From CAINDZ01 sp964399195 (GTDB taxonomy: Bacteria; Krumholzibacteriota; Krumholzibacteriia; LZORAL124-64-63): DNA of 20,701 bases. Below, piece after piece: positions 1 to 8,725 of the stretch. Position numbers and translations under genes: made by a program. Numbering within the stretch: position 1 is the stretch's first letter; each line of letters opens with the position of its first letter. The notes under the pieces are model-generated. The model saw only the letters and a program-made list of their open reading frames with translations. It had not been told where the DNA came from and searched no databases. The DNA is taken from positions 1 through 20,701 of the forward strand of contig CAYNPY010000066.1 in assembly GCA_964399195.1 (NCBI GenBank), written 5' to 3'.

Positions 1-2
1 GG

Positions 3-1925
<1,923 letters not shown>

Positions 1926-1928
<3 letters not shown>

Positions 1929-1951
1929 GCCGGCCGCCCGCGGCGGTCTCA
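1926..1951. terminator. Shared hairpin between convergent genes
   Basis: An imperfect inverted repeat joins the two convergent stop codons: TGAG at 1926-1929 pairs with CTCA at 1948-1951, and two CCG/CGG blocks pair inside with single-base bulges. The stop codons of the synthetase and of the receiver gene lie in the two arms. There is no T-run on either side, so it is a candidate bidirectional terminator by position and shape only. Confidence 0.4.
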
Positions 1952-2317
1952 GGCGCGCAGCAGGTCCGCGACCGCCGCGACGATCGCCTCGTTGCTGAAC
2001 GGCTTGCGCAGCGTCCGGTCGGCGCCCAGGAGCTGCGCCGAGTGCAGGTAGTTGTCCGGCTCGACGCGGCCGCCCCCGGAGATGGCGATGAGCTTCAGCC
2101 CGGGACGGCCGCGGCGCAGGTCCATGATCGCCTCGATGCCGTCCTTCTCCGGCATGATGATGTCGGTGATGACCAGGTCGAACGGCCGCGCCTGGAAGGC
2201 GGCCACGCCGTGCTTCCCGTTGGCGGCCGATTCCACCTCGTGGCCTTCGCGCGCGAGCAGGCTCTCGAGCAGGGCGCGGACCTCGTCGTCGTCCTCGATG
2301 ATCAGGATGCGGGCCAT
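1949..2317 (-). CDS. Single-domain response regulator (CheY-like receiver)
   Basis: A stand-alone receiver of 122 residues that would accept phosphate from a histidine kinase. The acidic pocket is at E8/D9/D10, the phospho-acceptor is D52 in the context DLVITDIIMPEKDG, the switch Ser is S80 and the conserved Lys is K105 in RKPF. All required receiver residues are therefore present. There is no output domain, so it must act by protein-protein contact or in a phosphorelay. The ATG is supported by GGAGG seven bases upstream. It lies 62 bp downstream of the hybrid kinase gene on the same strand, so the two are probably co-transcribed and the kinase is the likely partner. That pairing is inferred from position only. 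Confidence 0.9.
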   Translation of the reverse strand: MARILIIEDDDEVRALLESLLAREGHEVESAANGKHGVAAFQARPFDLVITDIIMPEKDGIEAIMDLRRGRPGLKLIAISGGGRVEPDNYLHSAQLLGADRTLRKPFSNEAIVAAVADLLRA

Positions 2318-2364
2318 GGCCGGACCTCCGACGGCAGTCTCGGCAGACTCGCGGCCGCTGTCAA

Positions 2365-2415
2365 GGCGCCGCGGCTGATCTACGGGCGCCGCGGCTGATC
2401 CAGAGGCGCCGCGGC
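2365..2415. repeat. 20-bp tandem repeat, 2.5 copies, over a stop codon
   Basis: Units begin at 2365, 2385 and 2405. The first two share the 16-base core GGCGCCGCGGCTGATC, and the third shares its first 11 bases. The kinase gene's stop codon (2380-2382, minus strand) lies at the junction of units 1 and 2, so the last codons of the kinase (DQPRR) are echoed just beyond its stop. A small duplication or replication slippage at the gene end is the simplest reading. Confidence 0.7.
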
Positions 2416-4206
2416 GTCGCCACGGCCGCCCAGCGCCCGGGCGACCGCCTGGAGCAGGGCCTCGCTGGCGAACGGCTTGGTGACGATCTCGCGGAGGAAA
2501 GGCGCGCCGGCCACGGCGGGCTCGTCCAGGCCGGTGACCAGGACGACCGGCAGGTCCGGCCGCAGCGTCGCCAGCCGACCGGCCAGTTCACTGCCGCTGA
2601 GGCCGGGCATGTACTGGTCCGTCACGACCACGTCGAACGCGGACGGATCGCGGACCAGCCGCTCCCAGGCGTCCGGGCCGTCGGCCGCCGTCGCGACTTC
2701 CAGCCCGGCCCGGCCCAGCAGCACCGCCGCCAGCTCGCGGATTTCCGGCTCGTCGTCGACGAACAGCACGCGACCCCGCAGCGGCGTTCCCGCCGCCGCC
2801 TCGGCGGGGGGCGGGGGCGCGACGGCCCGGCCGGAGTCGCCGGCGCGGGGCAGGTAGACCGAGGCCAGCGTGCCGCCCGCGGGCGGGCACTCGATGACCA
2901 CGTGCCCGCCCAGGCCGGCCACCAGCCCGTGCACCACCGAGAGTCCGAGACCCGTCCCCTGGCCCACCGCGCGCGTGGTGAAGAACGGATCGAACAGGCG
3001 CGCGCGGATGTCCGCGGGGATGCCCGGCCCGGTGTCGGCCACCGTGAACACGACGGCGTCGCGGCCGCGCCAGCCCGCGGGGAAGCGCAGGTCGTCGGCC
3101 GCCGTCTGCGCCGGCGCGGCGGACAGCCGCAGCGTGCCGCCGGCCGCGCCCATGGCCTGGACCGCGTTCTGCGCCAGGTCGGTCAGGGCCTGCCGCAGGT
3201 GCTCCGGCGCCGCCCGCGCCCGGCCGCAGCCGGGGTCCGCCGCCACCTCGATGCGGATCGCGGGCGGCTGAGCAGCCCGCAGCCGTCGCGCGATGTCCTC
3301 GAGCAGCGGCAGCGGGTCCACGGGCGCGGCCTCGGCCTCGGCCGGGCGCGAAAAGCACAGGAGGCGCTGGACCAGGTCGCGTCCGCGCAGGGCGGCGCGC
3401 TGCACGCGGTCCAGGTCGGCCGTCAGGCGCGCGGTATCGGCCGCGTCCTCGCGCGCCAGCGCCGAGAAGCCGAGGATGGCCTGCAGGATGTTGTTGAAGT
3501 CGTGGGCGATGCCGCCGGCCATGACGCCCAGGGCCTGCAGCTTCTGCGTCTGGGCCGCCTGCGCGCCGGCCGCCTCCGCGGCCAGGCGCGATTGCACCAG
3601 CGGCGCCAGTTCCGCCGCGATCGCGGCGATCGTGTCGAGGTCTCCCGCGCCGTAGCCGCCGGGACGCCCACCGACCGCGATCACGCCGAGCGCGCGACCG
3701 CCGCCCGACAGTCGCGCCGCCAGCAGCGGGCCGCGCGGCGCGTCCGCACCGCCGCCGGCGTCCGTCACCACGAGCGGGGTGTCCGCCTCCAGCGCGCGCC
3801 GCAGCGGGGCCGGCGCGGATTCGGCGGCTGCGCGGACGACGACGTGCGCGCCGCCGTCGACGCAGTTGCAGGCCCAGTGCAGGCTTCCCGCGCAGTCCAA
3901 CAGGCCGACGCAGGAACAAGGCGCCTCGAGCAGATCCTGCAGCAGGACGCCCAGGCTTGCGAGCGCCTCCTGCTCCCCGCCGACGAGGATCGCCTCGGCC
4001 AGGCGTCCGCGCCGCTCCAGGCGCGCGCATTCGGCGTGCAGGCGATCGCGCTCGGCCGCCAGCCGGTCAAACCGGTCCCGGTCGGCGGCCACGGCAAGGC
4101 GCTCGCGGCGCCGGCCGCGCAGCAACCCCGCGCCCGCGGCGAGCAGCCCGAGTCCGAGCACGAACTCGCCGGCGTCGAGCCAGTCTGGCGCCTCGAATGG
4201 AGTCAT
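2380..4206 (-). CDS. Membrane-anchored hybrid histidine kinase (GAF-HisKA-HATPase-REC)
   Basis: A sensor kinase of 608 residues. Residues about 13-31 form one hydrophobic segment followed by RGRRRER, which would anchor the protein with its body in the cytoplasm. A charged coiled-coil-like stretch (about 36-72) leads to a GAF-like sensory domain (about 75-205). The dimerisation/phosphotransfer domain carries H235 in GGIAHDFNNIL, the NtrB-like type of H-box. The ATPase domain (about 300-455) shows the N box (QNAVQAM), DTGPGIP, the LFDPFFTT F-box and GTGLGLS. A receiver domain follows (about 480-595) with D530 in VVVTDQYMP and TKPF. No periplasmic sensor is visible, so the signal is probably cytosolic and read by the GAF domain. 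The ATG at 4206 has GGAGG nine bases upstream. The next gene in the same direction is a lone receiver, which suggests a multistep relay with no DNA-binding output encoded here. Confidence 0.92.
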   Translation of the reverse strand: MTPFEAPDWLDAGEFVLGLGLLAAGAGLLRGRRRERLAVAADRDRFDRLAAERDRLHAECARLERRGRLAEAILVGGEQEALASLGVLLQDLLEAPCSCVGLLDCAGSLHWACNCVDGGAHVVVRAAAESAPAPLRRALEADTPLVVTDAGGGADAPRGPLLAARLSGGGRALGVIAVGGRPGGYGAGDLDTIAAIAAELAPLVQSRLAAEAAGAQAAQTQKLQALGVMAGGIAHDFNNILQAILGFSALAREDAADTARLTADLDRVQRAALRGRDLVQRLLCFSRPAEAEAAPVDPLPLLEDIARRLRAAQPPAIRIEVAADPGCGRARAAPEHLRQALTDLAQNAVQAMGAAGGTLRLSAAPAQTAADDLRFPAGWRGRDAVVFTVADTGPGIPADIRARLFDPFFTTRAVGQGTGLGLSVVHGLVAGLGGHVVIECPPAGGTLASVYLPRAGDSGRAVAPPPPAEAAAGTPLRGRVLFVDDEPEIRELAAVLLGRAGLEVATAADGPDAWERLVRDPSAFDVVVTDQYMPGLSGSELAGRLATLRPDLPVVLVTGLDEPAVAGAPFLREIVTKPFASEALLQAVARALGGRGDAAAPLDQPRRP

Positions 4207-4227
4207 GCGGCGTGTCCTCCGGCGCCC

Positions 4228-4257
4228 AGTCTAGAGCGGGCGGGCGCGACGGGTCAA
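4228..4257 (-). promoter_or_regulatory. Sigma70-type promoter for the kinase-receiver pair
   Basis: On the minus strand, TTGACC (4252-4257) is separated by 18 bp from TAGACT (4228-4233), about 20 bases before the kinase ATG. It sits in the 75-bp gap after the PLP enzyme gene, so the kinase pair need not depend on read-through from metK. The boxes resemble those at 15230-15259 in this window. Confidence 0.5.
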
Positions 4258-4281
4258 CGCCGCCGCGCCCGCGGCGCCCGC

Positions 4282-5493
4282 TCAGACCAGGGCCAGGGCC
4301 TGCCTCAGGTCGGCGATGATGTCCTCGACGTTCTCGAGCCCGACCGACAGGCGCACCATCGCCGGGTGGATCCCCACCTTGAGCAACTCGTCCTCCGAGT
4401 AGGTGGAGTGGGTCATCGTCGCCGGGTGTTCGATCAAGGTGTCCACGTCGCCGAGGCTCACCGCCAGCGTGCACAGCTTGACGTTGTCCATGACCACGCG
4501 GCCGGCCTCGCGGCCGCCCTTGACCAGGAAGCTGATCATGCCGCCGGGGCCGCGCTGCTGTCGGCGGCACAGCTCGTGCTGCGGATGCGTCTTGAGGCCG
4601 GGGAAGATCACCTCGTCCACCTTGGGGTGGAAGCTGAGGAACTGCGCCACCTCGGTCGCGTTGGCCATGTGCCGGTCCATGCGCACCGGCAGGGTCTTGA
4701 GCCCGCGCAGCAGCAGCCAGGCGTTGAAGGGCGAAATGCAGCCGCCCACGTCGCGCAGCGTCTCCATCCGCGCGCGCAGGATCCAGTCGGCCTTGCCCAC
4801 GAGGATGCCCGCCACGGTGTCGCCGTGTCCGCCGATGTACTTCGTCGCCGAGTGCAGGACGATGTCCGCGCCCAGCTTCAGGGGGTTCTGCAGGTACGGC
4901 GTGCAGAAGGTGTTGTCGACCAGCACCGGCACGCCTCGGCGGCGGGCGATCGCCGCCACCGCCGCGATGTCCGTCAGCACCAGCGTGGGGTTGGCCGGCG
5001 ACTCGAGGTAGACGAGTCTCGTCTTGCGCGTGATGGCGCGCGCGAAGTTCTCCGGGTCCGTGGCCGGCACCTCGGTCACCGTGATGCCCAGGCGCGGCAA
5101 CGTCTGCGTGAACAGCTGGTGCGTGCCGCCGTACAGCGTGTCGCCGGCCACGATGTGGTCGCCGGCGCGGCAGCAGGTCAGGATCGCCGTCGTCGCCGCC
5201 GCCATGCCGCTGGCCAGGGCCAGCGCGGCCTCGCCCTGCTCGAGGTAGGCCATCTCGGTCTCGAGCGCCGTCTGCGTCGGGTTGCCCAGTCGCGTGTAGA
5301 CGTAGCTGGGATCCTCGCCGCGGAACACGGCGGCGCCGTGCTCGGCGTTCTCGAAGGCGAACGTGGAGCTCTGGAAGATCGGCGTGCTCACCGCGCGGAT
5401 GGGCCGGCCCACCTCGTGCTTGTCCAGGTGCTTCTTGCCGTGGATGCACAGCGTGGCGAAGCCCGGCCCGTCCTGGCGTCCGTCGTCCTTCAT
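4282..5493 (-). CDS. Trans-sulfuration family PLP enzyme (cystathionine gamma-synthase/lyase type)
   Basis: A fold-type I PLP enzyme of the Cys/Met metabolism family, 403 residues, close to the usual 380-400. The internal aldimine Lys is K218 in HSATKYIGGHGD. Also visible are YTRLGNPT near the N-terminus, ALASGMAA, the PLP-ring Tyr in DTLYGGTHQLF, VDNTFCTPYLQNPL and the C-terminal SVGLENVEDIIADL. The last two blocks resemble methionine gamma-lyases. However, the position of that enzyme's hallmark active-site Cys after LYG is Gly here, as in cystathionine gamma-lyases and synthases. The substrate (cystathionine, O-acyl-homoserine or methionine) cannot be decided from sequence. Two adjacent ATGs exist: the one at 5493 has GGGAGG six bases upstream and shares one base with the metK stop, while the one at 5496 overlaps it as ATGA. 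Either gives translational coupling to metK, pointing to methionine/SAM metabolism. Confidence 0.88.
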   Translation of the reverse strand: MKDDGRQDGPGFATLCIHGKKHLDKHEVGRPIRAVSTPIFQSSTFAFENAEHGAAVFRGEDPSYVYTRLGNPTQTALETEMAYLEQGEAALALASGMAAATTAILTCCRAGDHIVAGDTLYGGTHQLFTQTLPRLGITVTEVPATDPENFARAITRKTRLVYLESPANPTLVLTDIAAVAAIARRRGVPVLVDNTFCTPYLQNPLKLGADIVLHSATKYIGGHGDTVAGILVGKADWILRARMETLRDVGGCISPFNAWLLLRGLKTLPVRMDRHMANATEVAQFLSFHPKVDEVIFPGLKTHPQHELCRRQQRGPGGMISFLVKGGREAGRVVMDNVKLCTLAVSLGDVDTLIEHPATMTHSTYSEDELLKVGIHPAMVRLSVGLENVEDIIADLRQALALV

Positions 5494-6746
5494 CATGCGC
5501 CTCCCTTGGCTCGCGTGGCGCGCTTGACGCCGGCGCCGGCGCCGCCCGGCAGGTGCCGGCGCAGCGCCTCCACGCGGTCCAGACGCTCCCAGGTGAAGCC
5601 GTCCTCGTCGCGCCCGAAGTGCCCGTAGACCGCCGTGCGCCCGTACACCGGGCGCCGCAGATCCAGGCTCTCGATGATGCCCGCCGGCGAAAGGTCGAAC
5701 TCCGACTGGACGATCCGCGCCAAGGTGGGGTCCGGCAGCGCGCCGGTGCCCTCGGTGTGCACGGTCACCGACAGCGGCTCCGGCATCCCGATCACGTAGG
5801 CGACCTCCACCGCGCAGCGGCGGGCCAGCCCCGCCGCCACCAGGTTCTTGGCCACCCAGCGCGCCGCGTAGGTGCCGCTGCGGTCGGGCTTGGTGGGGTC
5901 CTTGCCGCTCAGCGCGCTCCCGCCGTGGGGACAGGCCGGCCCGAAGCAGTCCACGGTGATCTTGCGGCCGGTGAGCCCGGAATCGCCGCGCGGGCCGCCC
6001 TCGCGGAACGCGCCCACCGGGTTGATGAAGACCTGCGCGTCGGCGCCCAGCAGCCCGGTCGGGCCCAGCACCGGCGTGACGACCAGGCGCTTGAGGTCGC
6101 GCCGCAGCTGCGCCAGGTCGGCCTCGGCCCGGTGGTGGGCCGAGACGACGACCGCGCTGATCGCCTCGGGCCGGTCCGCGCGGTAGCGCACCGACACCTG
6201 CACCTTGCCGTCCGGGTACAGGTAGGGAACCTTTCCGGCCTCGCGGACGTCCTGCAGGCGACGGGCCAGCTGGTTGGCCAGCAGCGTCGGCACCGGCATG
6301 TAGTGGGTGTCCACGGGCAGCCCGCGGCCCTCGTCGGTGGCGTAGCCCACGCAGACGCCCTGGTCGCCGGCCCCCTTGCGGTCGACGCCCAGGGCCACGT
6401 CGCCGGCCTGCTCCTCGAGCATGACCAGCACCGAGCAGCTGCGATGGTCGAAGCCGGTGGCGGGGTCGTCGTAGCCGACGCGGCGGATGGTCGCGCGGAC
6501 CAGTCCGGTGATGTCCAGGTAGCACTTGGTCGTGATCTGGCCGGTCACGATGACCATGCCGGTGGTGGCCATGACCTCGCAGGCCACGCGTGCGTACCGG
6601 TCCTCGCGCAGGATCGCGTCGAGGATGTCGTCGGCGATCTGGTCGCAGATCTTGTCGGCGTGGCCGGCGGTGACCGATTCGGCGGTGCGGATCCAGGTGG
6701 GGTCGCCGGCGGCGCGGGGGCGGGCCGGCTGGCGGGAGGCGGTCAT
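5493..6746 (-). CDS. metK: S-adenosylmethionine synthetase (methionine adenosyltransferase)
   Basis: Makes S-adenosylmethionine from ATP and methionine in the cytoplasm. Three MetK signatures are clear: the N-terminal nucleotide/metal motif as ESVTAGHADKICDQI, GAGDQGVCVGYA in the middle domain, and the P-loop-like GGSALSGKDPTKPDRS. The first differs from the commonest form (S/T-E-G-H-P-D-K) by Ala for Glu and Ala for Pro. The catalytic His, Asp and Lys are kept, so activity is expected. At 417 residues it is about 30 longer than common bacterial MetK, partly through a Gly/Ala/basic tail after residue about 395. The ATG at 6746 has AAGGAG six bases upstream, and part of this SD lies in a hairpin. 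It is the first gene of the pair with the PLP enzyme and is divergent from the ABC operon. Confidence 0.95.
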   Translation of the reverse strand: MTASRQPARPRAAGDPTWIRTAESVTAGHADKICDQIADDILDAILREDRYARVACEVMATTGMVIVTGQITTKCYLDITGLVRATIRRVGYDDPATGFDHRSCSVLVMLEEQAGDVALGVDRKGAGDQGVCVGYATDEGRGLPVDTHYMPVPTLLANQLARRLQDVREAGKVPYLYPDGKVQVSVRYRADRPEAISAVVVSAHHRAEADLAQLRRDLKRLVVTPVLGPTGLLGADAQVFINPVGAFREGGPRGDSGLTGRKITVDCFGPACPHGGSALSGKDPTKPDRSGTYAARWVAKNLVAAGLARRCAVEVAYVIGMPEPLSVTVHTEGTGALPDPTLARIVQSEFDLSPAGIIESLDLRRPVYGRTAVYGHFGRDEDGFTWERLDRVEALRRHLPGGAGAGVKRATRAKGGA

Positions 6747-6752
6747 GCGAGG

Positions 6753-6771
6753 CTCCTTGCTGACGGCAAGG
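6753..6771 (-). promoter_or_regulatory. metK leader hairpin overlapping the SD sequence
   Basis: In the metK mRNA, CCUUGC (complement of 6766-6771) can pair perfectly with GCAAGG (complement of 6755-6760) across a five-base loop. The AAGGAG SD sequence begins inside the 3' arm and its last bases (AG) are just outside. Folding would hide most of the SD. This is the arrangement expected of a translation-level switch, but I do not recognise a known SAM-binding consensus around it. Another weak hairpin (CCGT/ACGG, 6782-6795) lies upstream in the same leader. Confidence 0.4.
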
Positions 6772-6826
6772 TCGGTGCCCGCCGTCGAAAAACGGTTCCC
6801 AAGCGCCCGGCGACCTGAAACAATGT

Positions 6827-6861
6827 GGGACCGGAATCGTCTAGGGACGATTCCCGGTCCC
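6827..6861. promoter_or_regulatory. Long inverted repeat between divergent metK and ABC operon
   Basis: GGGACCGG-AATCGTC on the left pairs with GACGATTCCCGGTCCC on the right: 15 base pairs with one bulged base and a four-base loop TAGG. It lies 81 bp before metK on one side and just upstream of the ABC operon's GGAGG on the other. It could be an operator read by a dimeric regulator, part of the metK leader RNA, or a transcription insulator. No clear promoter boxes were found in this gap, so the role is open. Confidence 0.55.
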
Positions 6862-6925
6862 TAAACTGGAGGCGACGACCATCAAAGTCAATCGCAGCCG
6901 AGACGGGCAGCAGACCGGCATCCGC

Positions 6926-7861
6926 GTGTCGGCGCTGACCTTCGCCTACGTGACCGAGCCCGTGCTCAAGGGGGTCGATTTCGCCCTCGACAAGGGCGCG
7001 ATCGGCCTGCTCGGGCCCAACGGTTCGGGCAAGACCACGCTGCTGCGCTGCCTGCTCGGGCAGGTGCCGCTGGAGCGGGGCCGCGTGGAGGTCCTGGGCT
7101 GGGACATGGCCGTCCACGCCAAGGCCGCGCGGGCCGGGCTGGGCTGGATGCCCGAGCGCGGCGGCGTCATCCCGGGCCTCAGCGGCGTCGGCCTGGTCGC
7201 CTACATGGGCGAGCTGTCGGGGCTGCCGCCGCGCGACGCGATGCAGCGCGCGCACGAGGTGCTCCATTACGTCGGCCTCGCCGACGAGCGGTACCGGTCC
7301 TGCCAGGACTACAGCCAGGGCATGAAGCAGCGCCTGAAGCTGGCGCAGGCCCTGGTGCACGATCCGGACTGGTTGTTCCTGGACGAACCGACCAGCGGCC
7401 TGGACCCGCGCGGCCGCGTCGCCGTCCTGGAGCTCATCCGCGACCTGGCCTGGAACAAGGGCCTGGGCGTGATCCTCTCGACGCACCTGCTGGCGGACGT
7501 CGAGGCGGTGTGCCACGAGATCCTCGTCCTGCGCGCAGGCGAGCTGCTGGCGCGCGAGACGGTGGACGGTCACACGCGCCAGGCGCGTCAGGTGTTCGAG
7601 GTCGAGGGCTTCGGCAACGAGGAGTCGTTCGTCGCGGGATTGCGGGAACTCGGCTGCGAGTTCGAGCAGGACGGGCGCCTGCTGCTGGTGACGCTCGACC
7701 TGGACCTGGTGCCGGGAGCCCGCCGGGAGACCGGCTTCGACGCCACCGCCGGCGTCACGGCCATCCTGAAGGTGGCGGCCGAACGCGACTACGCGCTGCG
7801 CCGCCTGCGCCGGCGGCCGGTGTCGCTGGCCGAGGAGTTCTATCGCATGGTGGAGGCCTGA
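6926..7861 (+). CDS. ABC transporter ATP-binding protein (first of two)
   Basis: ATPase subunit of an ABC-2 type transporter, 311 residues from the GTG at 6926. Walker A is GPNGSGKTT (30-38), the signature is YSQGMKQRLKLAQ, Walker B is WLFLDEPTSGLD and the H-loop is STHLL. A C-terminal extension of about 90 residues follows the nucleotide-binding domain, as in many two-gene exporters. The start is uncertain. The GTG has no SD and cuts the first beta-strand of the fold. In frame upstream there is no ATG, GTG or TTG before the TAG at 6842. A good GGAGG (6868-6872) is followed eight bases later by ATC at 6881, which would restore the usual N-terminus (IKVNR...GIRVSALTF). It is followed three bases later by its permease and heads a four-gene operon. 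Confidence 0.9.
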   Translation: MSALTFAYVTEPVLKGVDFALDKGAIGLLGPNGSGKTTLLRCLLGQVPLERGRVEVLGWDMAVHAKAARAGLGWMPERGGVIPGLSGVGLVAYMGELSGLPPRDAMQRAHEVLHYVGLADERYRSCQDYSQGMKQRLKLAQALVHDPDWLFLDEPTSGLDPRGRVAVLELIRDLAWNKGLGVILSTHLLADVEAVCHEILVLRAGELLARETVDGHTRQARQVFEVEGFGNEESFVAGLRELGCEFEQDGRLLLVTLDLDLVPGARRETGFDATAGVTAILKVAAERDYALRRLRRRPVSLAEEFYRMVEA

Positions 7862-7864
7862 GCG

Positions 7865-8725
7865 ATGCCCGTCTACGAGCGCGGCTATACGCACTGGCAG
7901 CCGTCGGGCCGCAGGGCCCGGCCGGCGTGGCTGGTCATCGCCCGGCGCGGCGTCGTCGAGCCGCTGCGCCGCCGCTGGCTGTTCCTGCTCATCCTGGCCG
8001 CCTGGGTGCCGGCGATCGTCAAGGGCGGCTTCATCTACGCCAAGCTCAAGGCCGGGAACATCCTGGACCTGATGGGCGGCGGCTGGACCAGCATCGAGCC
8101 CGAGGGCTTCCTGCGCTTCCTGGAAGGCCAGCGGTTCTTCGTCTTCGTGCTGCTGGCGATCACGGGCGCGGGCCTGATCGCCACCGACCGCCGGGAGAAC
8201 GGCCTGTCCCTCTACTTCTCGCGCCCGCTCGGGCTGGTCGACTACGTGGGCGGCAAGGCCCTGACCGCGGTCTTCTTCTACTGCCTGGTGACGCTGCTGC
8301 CGGTCTGCGCGCTGAGCCTGTTCGCCTATCTCATCTCGCCGGAGGCCACCGGCGCCCAGATGCTGCTGGGCACGCCGCTGCGCGCGCTGGTCTACTGCCT
8401 GCTGGCCGGCACCAGCACCAGCCTGGTGCTGCTGGCGTTCTCGGCGCTGGGCACGCGCAGCATCTTCGTCATGGTGTGGTGGACGCTGCTGGTGACCGGG
8501 TCCGACGCCGTCGGCGGGATCGCCGCAGGCCTGCTGCACAGGAGCGAGCTGCAGGTCGTGAACTTCCTGGGCCAGTACCACAACGCGGGTTCGCTGCTGT
8601 TCGCCGCGCCGCGCCGGCTCGACGGCGTGTCGCCGTGGGTGAGCCTGGTGACGATCCTGGTCTGGACCGCGCTGGCCCTGTGGGTGCTGCGGCGCCGGAT
8701 CCGGCCGGTGGAGGTGGTCTCGTGA
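7865..8725 (+). CDS. ABC-2 type transporter permease (first of two)
   Basis: Integral membrane subunit of 286 residues that would pair with the ATPase just upstream. A basic N-terminal stretch (RRGVVEPLRRR) precedes hydrophobic segments near residues 39-55, 95-112 (FFVFVLLAITGAGLIA), 134-160, 172-200, 202-220 and 258-276, about six in all. This is the usual ABC-2/NosY-like layout, including the DRRENGLSLYFSRPLG block after the second segment where related permeases have an amphipathic coupling region. The ATG has GGAGG eight bases upstream inside the end of the ATPase gene. The substrate is unknown. The next gene overlaps by four bases (GTGA), so the genes are translated as a unit. Confidence 0.88.
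   Translation: MPVYERGYTHWQPSGRRARPAWLVIARRGVVEPLRRRWLFLLILAAWVPAIVKGGFIYAKLKAGNILDLMGGGWTSIEPEGFLRFLEGQRFFVFVLLAITGAGLIATDRRENGLSLYFSRPLGLVDYVGGKALTAVFFYCLVTLLPVCALSLFAYLISPEATGAQMLLGTPLRALVYCLLAGTSTSLVLLAFSALGTRSIFVMVWWTLLVTGSDAVGGIAAGLLHRSELQVVNFLGQYHNAGSLLFAAPRRLDGVSPWVSLVTILVWTALALWVLRRRIRPVEVVS

Noticed and set aside
2902..5628. A 908-codon open frame on the plus strand opposite the kinase and PLP enzyme genes
   Set aside because: It is Arg/Gln/Ala/Gly-rich with no domain and lies antisense to two clear genes. Long antisense frames are expected at this GC content.
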